Positions 56,424-64,000 of a stretch of DNA of 64,000 nt are shown piece by piece. The DNA lies in the NCBI GenBank assembly GCA_032622095.1, contig CP136064.1, forward strand, positions 259,017,863 through 259,081,862. Direction: 5' to 3'. The DNA is from Siphonodentalium dalli (Eukaryota > Mollusca > Scaphopoda > Gadilida > Siphonodentaliidae). The notes beneath the pieces were generated by a model. The model made no database searches, had not been told where the DNA came from, and saw nothing but the letters and a program-made list of their open reading frames with translations. The translations under genes were made by a program, and so were the position numbers. The stretch's first letter is position 1; each line of letters opens with the position of its first letter.

Positions 56424-56909
56424 TTAAAGGCCCACGTAATATTCGAGTCGCCGATTATTTTTTATAGTGACTTGATATACGGTTTTAATAACAATCTATG
56501 TCATAAAATATGATTAAAATACTATAATTCATCACAATTTGAAACATCTGTAACTCAGAAGATGCCCACAGAGAAATAAAAAAAACTGCTGAAATCATAG
56601 AATGACTCACCCCCCCCCCCCCTTTGGCACCCATAATGCAACATAATTGAAACTTTTTCAATGGAAGGGGAAGAACTCTAACTTTAATATATAGAGTTTT
56701 TCCCCCTGCATTGAAAATAATACTGATTTTCACTTAAATCTTGATGACAAAACGCGTTGGCAACTCAACAAAAACAACATGTCCACGGTTTATTACACCG
56801 GATAAGTTGATAGTACAATGTTTTGGGGCTTCCTCTTTCAAATGGTATATAATATGACATGTATTTTATATTATGTAATCTGGGGTTCGAAAATTAAGTG
56901 GACCTTTAA
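56424..56909 (+). mobile_element. MITE-E copy 3
   Basis: TTAAAGGCCCACGTAATATT on the left and TTCGAAAATTAAGTGGACCTTTAA on the right, TTAA at both ends. The interior follows 17237-17686 closely (GTGACTTGATATACGGTTTT, TTTCAAATGGTATATAATAT), with a C run at 56611-56622 and an inserted AATGGAAGGGGAAGAACTC segment. Confidence 0.92.
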
Positions 56910-57101
56910 TTGGTCGTCGCTATCATAATTTCAGCTCAGTAAATTTAACTTCATATTTCATAACAATGAATATCACTCGAAGAAACTTATATTTATCTAT
57001 TCACGCTTCGTATCTTCCCGGCCGATTGATCGAGACTCGTTAATACAGTGCAATACAGAAGTCTAAACATTGAAGCCAGTTACGGGTAAAAGGTCATTGA
57101 A

Positions 57102-57559
57102 TTAAAGGTACTCAATCCGATCAGAGGGTCCCCATGTCAATATACAACAAAACAACATTTCTTCAAAATACACTTTATTTATCAGAATCGATTAATTGCA
57201 ACAAAATAATGCTAACCACTATCAACTCTGGTATCAAATTTCCCAAAACGTGGTATTTATCAACATGTTGTTCAACGAAATATGACCGTATTATCACTTC
57301 AGCATTCACGAAATTTTGTCTTATTACCACTTGTTTTTAGAGTTATCCATCTTCATTCGCAAGTTTGTCAGAGACCACCCGCTTGACGACGTGTTTCTGG
57401 GCCACAAACAATTGCACATCTCGAGAAATAACAAACTTTAAAAATCGATATCTGATCATTCTGAGCTTTGATGGGTGGGTTCCAAATCAAACTATTTTTT
57501 ACCCCCGAAGCTAAAGAAATAGTAATTTAGGAGCGTTAATTCGGATAATGCATCTTTAA
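57102..57559 (+). mobile_element. MITE-F copy 2
   Basis: TTAAAGGTACTCAATCCGAT at the left; right end GATAATGCATCTTTAA. The right half matches 39024-39488 (TTAGAGTTATCCATCTTCAT, CGTGTTTCTGGGCCACAAAC, TTTACCCCCGAAGCTAAAGA). The left half is different and matches the truncated copy at 43280-43609, so this is a distinct subfamily. Confidence 0.87.
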
Positions 57560-59715
57560 AATATTATATACATAAATCGACAGACAAAATACAACAACAG
57601 AGAACCTTTAAATTGTGGGAATGTCCTTGAACTTTCCTATACCTATGTTATAGCATTTGATGTCACCGGCTACAAACAATCCCATCAGCTCAAAGAAAAT
57701 TATATATGACTAACATAAAACATGGGTGTTGATGGAAATATTTTTTCCCCGAAAAAATGAGGGGTGAATGAGGTGATTTGAGGACAGTGTACAACAGACA
57801 AGAGGACTGCATGCGCAGGCAAGGTATTTATCGTTTCTTATAGTTAGGTGTGTATTAAAGTAGACCACTGCTGGGTGTGTGACTCTTTCACAAAGCATAC
57901 CTTTTACTTTGATTTTATCCCAAATTAAAGATCACAAGACTCGTGCTATATGGTTCTTTCATCAGAGCACTACAAGAGATGACACCGCAGAGCAACAACA
58001 AGGGAGATCAGTCATGCAGGGAGCTTGAAGTGTGAAGCTACGCCGGTGTTCTCCCGGTGAGTCTATTCGAATACACCCCTGGCGTCACAACCAATGGACG
58101 GATAATTTAACTACAAACACCGGATATTTTGCAGATAATTAAATCGACGGCAGCGCAAAATTGGAACCCAGTTAAGTTCAATAGAACATGGGGCTAAATT
58201 CACAAATTATTGAGTGTCTAATTCCCGTTGTCAAGTTTATAATAAGTCTTATTCTATACGCACGATTTGACGCTAAGAACTTGGCGGCTGAGAAGTTTTG
58301 TCTCTAGGCAACCTCACACAGTTGGGGTCCACGTGAGGGCATGGGATATATGTGGAAGAAATAAGGTCGATATCGCGTTGCAACGGCTATATATAACACT
58401 CCGAATGCATTTAGAGTAAATCTACGGTTATATTCAATATGCAGACAACCAATGATCCGATTTCCAATCTCAATTATTAGTATATATGTAGTTAGTATAA
58501 TCATGGTCTGAATATAATTCTAAATCCGGAATATAACTTCATCTCAATTATATTTTTGCGTCTGGGTAAAATGACAGACAATCATGAAAGTGCTGGAATT
58601 ATAAGTAACATATGTATTGTGTCAATATATATACAATTAATTGATACAATACATGGTGTAATTATAAATGTAATACGACAACATGAGATTGGAGTACAAG
58701 GTGTGCAACTTATTGATGATTCTCTCCCCGTGTTGATTTGCTCTCATTAAAAGATTATGAGATGGTAGTACTGATCAGAAAAAAAAGATATCAGGTTTGA
58801 GTGGTCAAAGATGTCTTCATGGTTTCAGACCTCCTATTTCAGATTCAGATTAATGCGATGTTGCGTTGTTCATTGGGCAAAATGTTGATCAGTCAAATGC
58901 GACTTGTGAAATATTTTACATGCCTTTACTCTAGACACTAATAGTGTAATTAATGCAGATTTCCTCACAATTAGTCCGGAGCCATGGATACACCTTTTAA
59001 GTACACAGGGTGGTGTGATGTGTTGCTGCGATGCAATCCAGAAAAGGAATCGCACTGTGGGTAGATATAGTTATAAAAAATGTAAGGCGCTTGCAGTAGG
59101 CCTCAGATGACCTGGTGTCCAGATATAGGATTGCAAAAATAAAGGAATATTCAATTCATTGCTCATCCTCAGAATACTAAATAACAGAGGTCGATTACAG
59201 AAGTAACCTGAATGTTCGATCTGGTAATTTTTCACAACATTAATTGTCTGGATTGATTGTATAAGAAAACTGAAACATACTGATATCGGTCTTCACAGTG
59301 ATGACCGCATCGGCAACATCTGAACATGAGTTGTCGGCAATATGATTCCGTTGCTTATCGAAATTTAGGTCACTATATACAATTATTTTGTATCTACCAT
59401 TTAACATGTTCAAGTTTCGTCTTCCTGTTTTATAGTATGGTGGGGGTTTCAGAATACCTATACTATGGCCCTATAAGCAGTATACATTTCGGCAAGCACA
59501 GTGTTTTATTTGAGTTCGCCCCGTACTGTGTTCCATTCCGAGATCATAGACGGGACAAAGGAAGTTCCCATATGTGCACTGCTATTATTGTCCTGTCTCA
59601 ACCATATATAGAGGGGTACCAAGTGGATAATCGGACAGTTCGCCAGATGTTTTGGGTATCAAAGATGTTAGGTATTTTGTGGTTTTGTACAAAATACGTA
59701 TTTTTTACAGTTTAG
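57560..59715. other. No gene recognised
   Basis: AT-rich, apparently unique sequence. The ORFs at 58304-58504, 58556-58750 and 59326-59715 (129 aa, hydrophobic patches) have no recognisable domain, and no exon boundaries could be defended. Confidence 0.45.
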
Positions 59716-60190
59716 TCTTTATGCGAGCTGGGTGACTGGTCCAGCCAGTTTCGATTAAAACCTAATCAGATGAGGCTGATCGAGTGAGGCCAGTAACAAT
59801 ACGTCCGACCTCGACCTGTAATCGCTCTAATTTATCCGAAAGATTGTCAGGAGCATTGCTCCAGACTATATCACAATATTCCATAAGAGGTAAAACAGAT
59901 GTTTTATACATAAGATCAATAATTTGTCTATTTACTAAATAAAAATTATTTTACGGAGATGTTCTATACTAGAAGATACGCGTTTACGGATGTCATCGAT
60001 TTGAATATTATCCCAATTTAGATTTGATTGTATAGAGTTATTCTCAAGTGTTTGTCGTGTGAGACTTGCTCTATCTCCTGGTTGTCAAGTTATAATTCGA
60101 GAATTTCTAAATTATCAACGAACGAATTAAACATGTAGCACATGTCGGTTATCGACAGAAGATGCACGTAGCGGTATAGAAACCAGGGAC
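59716..60190 (-). pseudogene. LINE reverse transcriptase thumb-region fragment
   Basis: The minus strand from about 60190 down reads SIQSNLNWDNIQIDDIRKRV, then (after a one-base frame break near 59950) NRQIIDLMYKTSVLPLMEYC, DIVWSNAPDNLSDKLERLQV and GRIVTGLTRSASSD, an in-frame TAG near 59771, and IETGWTSHPARIK beyond it. The sequence YKxxVxPLxEYCDxVWxNxxxxxxxKLExxQxxxxRIVTGLTR is characteristic of Jockey/CR1-type LINE ORF2 after the catalytic domain. The RT core and C-terminal end are missing. Not seen in the ORF calls because each open piece is short. Confidence 0.85.
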
Positions 60191-60471
60191 CAATGTCAAA
60201 CGCGTCTATTGTCAAATTCTCCAAAGATGGATAGTACAGAATTCAATGTTTTGGTCACCGGCCGGTGTCGATCTCCTCGTTTCGGCGGGGCAGGCGAGGC
60301 CGAGCAAGGTGACCGAAATTGTACACAGAAATTGTACACCGAAAAACACCAAGATATTTGTGACCAGTTGTTGCTGATATAAAGAATAATTTATTTGATT
60401 CACAAAGTTGTTTTTCCTGGCGGCGTGATGCACCATACTGCCATACAAGACGAGTATAAAATATGTATAAT
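60191..60471. other. No gene; short palindromic spot
   Basis: GACCGAAATTGTACACAGAAATTGTACACC near 60311 holds a 14-base tandem (AGAAATTGTACAC), and TCACCGGCCGGTG near 60253 is self-complementary. Otherwise unassigned. Confidence 0.4.
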
Positions 60472-61155
60472 ATAGCTAGTTTTGTCGTTTAAACTGTTTA
60501 TGTCCGTGGGGGGGGGGGGGGGGGTTGAGCATCTATTGGACGAGGCTTTATACATAAAACAGTTTAAGCGACAACATTAGCTACATATTTTATTTATCCA
60601 TCGCACAAAACTTACCTTTTGTGAGGTAAATCTGTCATTTCACTTAGTCTTACATTCGTTACCTCGATGATGCATTACCGTTATGAGGCCAAGCAAATAA
60701 ATTAGTATTCATGACGTGGGAAAACCGGAGTCCAGCTAAGAGTGAAATAGTTTTTATCGTTCATAATTCACCGCAATTGATACAAAATTCGTAAACGGAT
60801 ATGTATTTTCGCTCTAAAACATATATAAACCATTAGAACAAGGCCAGCTTAGAATTACTATTAAAAAACCAACGAACTCTTTGGTTCTAAGCTGCTAATT
60901 AGTTTACTTGACCTAATAAATGAAAGGGCGTCATCGAAGTAACGAATGTAAAACTGAGGAAAATGACAGATTTACTTCACAAAAGGCAAGTTTTGTGCGA
61001 TGGATAAATAAAATATGTAGCTAATGTTGTCGCTTAAACTGTTTATGTCCGCTCGGGGGATTTGGCATCTATTGGACTCGACAGAGCCTCGTCCAATAGA
61101 TGCTCGAATTCCCCTCACGGACATAAACAGTTTAAGCGACGACACTAGCTACATA
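60472..61155. mobile_element. Inverted-repeat element with a hairpin at each end
   Basis: The outer repeats (TATAGCTAGT.TTGTCG, CGACACTAGCTACATA) enclose a left hairpin (arms GTCGTTTAAACTGTTTATGT at 60484 and its complement at 60552-60572) and a right hairpin (61029-61140, arms GTCGCTTAAACTGTTTATGT and its complement, inner arms CATCTATTGGA and TCCAATAGATG). Inside these, 60578-60665 and 60930-61023 form another long inverted repeat (GCTACATATTTTATTTATCC, GCACAAAACTTACCTTTTGT). A 17-base G run lies in the left hairpin loop region. No coding capacity. Confidence 0.88.
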
Positions 61156-61265
61156 TTCTACATGTAACTTCATTTTATATGTATCCATATATATATTGCA
61201 TGGATCGGGTACATTTTTCCTTCAGAATCTCAGAAATCATGAAACGCTTCATCACACTTGTGTAA

Positions 61266-61330
61266 CATGTCGCTACACTTAGACGTGGTGGGGGGGGGGG
61301 GGGGGGGGGGTAGTGTGTTGATGGGGACTT
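61266..61330. repeat. G-run duplication, copy 1
   Basis: CATGTCGCTACACTTAGACG, GTGG, a G run of about 22, then TAGTGTGTTGATGGGGACTT. Repeated at 62037-62093 with a shorter G run. Confidence 0.85.
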
Positions 61331-62036
61331 TATATCATTCGTAAAGAATAAAAGATTTCATTCTATAAATATGTATAATGCAAGATGATAACCTGTGCCC
61401 AGAGTATACATTTCGTAACACTTGTTGTAAAATATAGAGATCCGGGGGGCTGGGAACATCACAGAATACAAGGGTAAACCTGTCTTCGGTAACATGGACA
61501 AAGGTGATCATTATCTAGGTACACATTCCGAAGCGCCACTTGGATAATTCCATAGTCAGTAAAATTAAAAACAGGAGCATAATAGAGGTATGCCTGGTGT
61601 GTTTTGAAATTTGTAAAATATAGGTATACCTATGACAGAGTATGCGTACCAGTATCGTAGAATCACGCACTATCATAAATGAACTAGTTATACGTAGAGT
61701 ATTAAAATATTCTTTAGTTTCATGATTGTCCAATACCGGTAGTTTCAGTAAAAGATGGGAGCGTGGTACATAGTTATAGGTGTTACAAATTTAGAAATTA
61801 GGAACGTAAGCATAGGCCGCGAGTTTTCGAAAGGGTTAATTTTGAAATTTATAGTTATGTACATGAGTAAGCAGTTGTAGAATGTAAGTATAGGTGTAAG
61901 TCTGAAGTAAAATGCTAAATTTCACTGGAATCGTCGTCAGTTATGTACCTGGTGATGGAGTGTTTAAACAACAGACCATCGCTTTTCGACACTTTTTTTG
62001 ACACTTTTTTTTACACTTTTTAACACAATAAGTATA

Positions 62037-62093
62037 CATGTCGCTACACTTAGACGTGGTGGGGGGGGGGGTAGTGTGTTGACGGGGACTTTA
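62037..62093. repeat. G-run duplication, copy 2
   Basis: Same as 61266-61330 with about 11 G and GACGGGGACTTTACATTTCG. Its continuation TTACATTTCGTAACACTTGT matches 61406 after a gap, so 61.26-62.12 kb seems to be a duplication with later insertions. Confidence 0.82.
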
Positions 62094-62186
62094 CATTTCG
62101 TAACACTTGTAACATTTGTGACGGTGTTTCAGAATGGCTAGTGGTGGAATCATGTACTGTCTCATGCAGTAACTCTATGACTCGTG

Positions 62187-62579
62187 TTAACCCTTTACCC
62201 AACAAACCGGCCAAAACCGGGCAAATAAAGCTTCAACAGCCTAAAATATCTTCGGTCTGTCTCAATAGAACCATACAAATATGGATACCATTGGAACCGG
62301 CTCCTTGACCACATTGTGATAGTTACAGTTATGCCGTGTGCCAATGCATTCTCTTATATATGCGAGTCGACCATAGGTCGCCTCGCATATATAAGAGAAT
62401 GCATTGGCATTACTTTTTTTAACACTTTTTACCAATTTTTCTTACATTCTTTAACAATTTTATAATTTTTAATGTGTTAAGCCAATGCATTCTCTTATAT
62501 ATGCGAGGCGACCTATGGTCGACTCGCATATATAAGAGAATGCATTGGCACAGGGCCGTTCTGTTGGGTAAAGGGTTAA
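62187..62579 (+). mobile_element. MITE-A copy 5
   Basis: TTAA at 62187-62190 and 62576-62579; ends TTAACCCTTTACCCAACA and complement. Both 69-base palindromes are intact or nearly so (62340-62408 and 62481-62549). The order and sequence match 28630-29039 closely. Confidence 0.95.
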
Positions 62580-63113
62580 TTTTGGATTTGTTCCAATGCC
62601 GTTTTTGTTTCATTTCCCAGCATGTTGACTTGAGTCTTGACCCTTAGTCGTCAATTGATATATCATCTTCAAAGATTTCAACGGAAGTCGAACAGCACAC
62701 GCAAATAAAACATGTTGCTGTCAATTCATATATGGACTCGCGAGCCTTTACAATGAAGTATATACGCAGTCGTCCACGGTCCTGTGATCAACAATTACCT
62801 GCGTATGACAAGGTTGAATATTTATTGTAAAAAACCGTTGACGAAATATGCATTTGTATCGCTTCACAAAAGACCGAAAAGAAGATACATTATAAGTAAA
62901 CAACCAGACAATGTCAGAAAGCAGCTTGGCGGACACAGTCTGAAATTTGAGCTACCCGCGACACCCTGTTTGCGAGGAAATTCGATCCCCTTGCTGGTGT
63001 TACATGAGAATTTCAAATTTACAGTAGTGTTTTGATATTATTAACATATCTATTCCAGAAGCCCGTAACTCCCTCACGAATGAGCGATCTTGTTCGAAAC
63101 CCAAGCAGTCAAT
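62580..63113. other. No gene recognised
   Basis: Sequence between MITE-A and the satellite. The two overlapping opposite-strand ORFs at 62748-63035 have no recognised domain. Confidence 0.4.
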
Positions 63114-64000
63114 CTATTACATTTCACTGTGGATGAAAATTAACAATTACCCCAGAAATTATATGTATCATTGAGGTGAAACGTGTGCGCGAGTCGTATG
63201 GTCTTACACAGATCAAATTCGTTTTCATCTTCCTCAATGTTGTTCTGCTCATAAATATCTCAAATAATTGGAATTTTTTATTCGTTGTATCTATTTTTTT
63301 TTCGAGCACTCTGGATTGACTAGTTTGTTCAGCGACTGTACGAACTTGTATTTACACACACTATTCACACACATGCACATAACATATTTTCCAATCAATT
63401 CAAGTAGTTCTGATCGTGAAAGTTTAGACAATATATACGTGCAGATCAATATATACATGATGTGTCAATATGTGTACAATATGACCAATAAATATTAGAA
63501 AAATGGTGGTCGGTATTCGGTAGGTCGAATATTAGATTTTAGTCAAGCTATTACATTTCACTGTGGATGAAATTAACAATTACCCCAGAAATGATATGGT
63601 ATCATTGAAGTGGGATATGCGCGCGAGTCGTCTGGTCTTACATAGATCAAATTCGTTTTCATCTTTCTCAATGTTGTTCTGCTCATAAATATCTCAAATA
63701 ATTAGAATTTTTTATTCGTTGTACCTATATATTTTTTCGAGCATTCTGGATTGAATAGTTTGTTCAGCGACTGTACGAACTTGTATTTACACACGCTATA
63801 TTCACACGCATGCACATAACATATTTTCCATTCAATTCCAGTTGTTCTGATCGTGAAAGTTTAGACAATATACGTGCAGATCAATATATACATGATGTGT
63901 CAATATGTGTACAATATGACCAATAAATATTAGAAAACTGGTGGTTGGTATTCGGTAGGTCGAATATTAGATTTTAGTCAAGCTATTACATTTCACAGTG
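63114..64000. repeat. Satellite, unit about 435 bases, continues past window
   Basis: CTATTACATTTCACTGTGGA recurs at 63114 and 63548, and CTATTACATTTCACAGTG at 63983: two full units and the start of a third, periods 434 and 435. Units differ by scattered substitutions and 1- to 5-base indels (for example ATATATACGTGCAGATC against ATATACGTGCAGATC). Each unit ends with GACCAATAAATATTAGAAAA. Non-coding. Confidence 0.95.

Noticed and set aside
59326-59715. 129-codon plus-strand ORF
   Set aside because: Hydrophobic patches only; adjacent to a minus-strand LINE fragment; no start context, splice signal or family similarity that I recognise.

Overview
The window looks like nuclear DNA of an invertebrate animal. 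It is AT-rich, has no prokaryotic operon layout, and is dominated by interspersed repeats: non-LTR retrotransposon (LINE) fragments of several lineages, many short inverted-repeat DNA elements, minisatellites, tRNA-derived SINE heads and long G/C or TA runs. The repeat style (LINE C-termini with a CCHC-type finger, tandem repeats of 160 to 190 bases, TTAA-flanked MITEs) resembles what I remember of marine invertebrates, possibly a mollusc or other lophotrochozoan. The taxon is inference; nothing here fixes a species.

Host genes are almost absent. The one persuasive host exon is a 3'-terminal coding exon on the minus strand (44671-44932). It has a clear splice acceptor and encodes 86 residues with a VKSEP motif and a His/Pro-rich tail, as in a transcription-factor C-terminus. 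Much of the rest could be intron or intergenic sequence.

Layout. 1-1580: an uninterrupted LINE reverse-transcriptase frame on the minus strand running off the left edge. 1.6-8.3 kb: palindromes, a TA microsatellite and broken minus-strand LINE pieces. 8.3-10.5 kb: nested inverted-repeat elements, including a 1.04-kb near-complete palindrome. 10.5-17.1 kb: tandem repeats and two dead plus-strand LINEs. 17.2-29 kb: MITEs, inverted-repeat elements and another tandem family. 30.3-31.2 kb: a minisatellite with higher-order trimer structure. 31.7-34.9 kb: arrays of CTTAAG-centred palindromes. 35.7-44.1 kb: a LINE tail, MITEs, tandem repeats and an 86-base satellite behind a tRNA-like head. 44.7-44.9 kb: the host exon. 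46-55 kb: segmental duplications and MITEs. 55.6-64 kb: a SINE, MITEs, a LINE fragment, an element with hairpins at its ends, and the start of a satellite of about 435 bases.

The main pattern is a cohort of about 21 short non-autonomous elements from at least nine sequence families, nearly all bounded by TTAA. Three distinct families carry the same 69-base palindrome or a diverged form of it. Families A, B and C end in TTAACCC...GGGTTAA, the arrangement known for piggyBac-type transposons, but no transposase was found. All coordinates and repeat alignments were made by eye.
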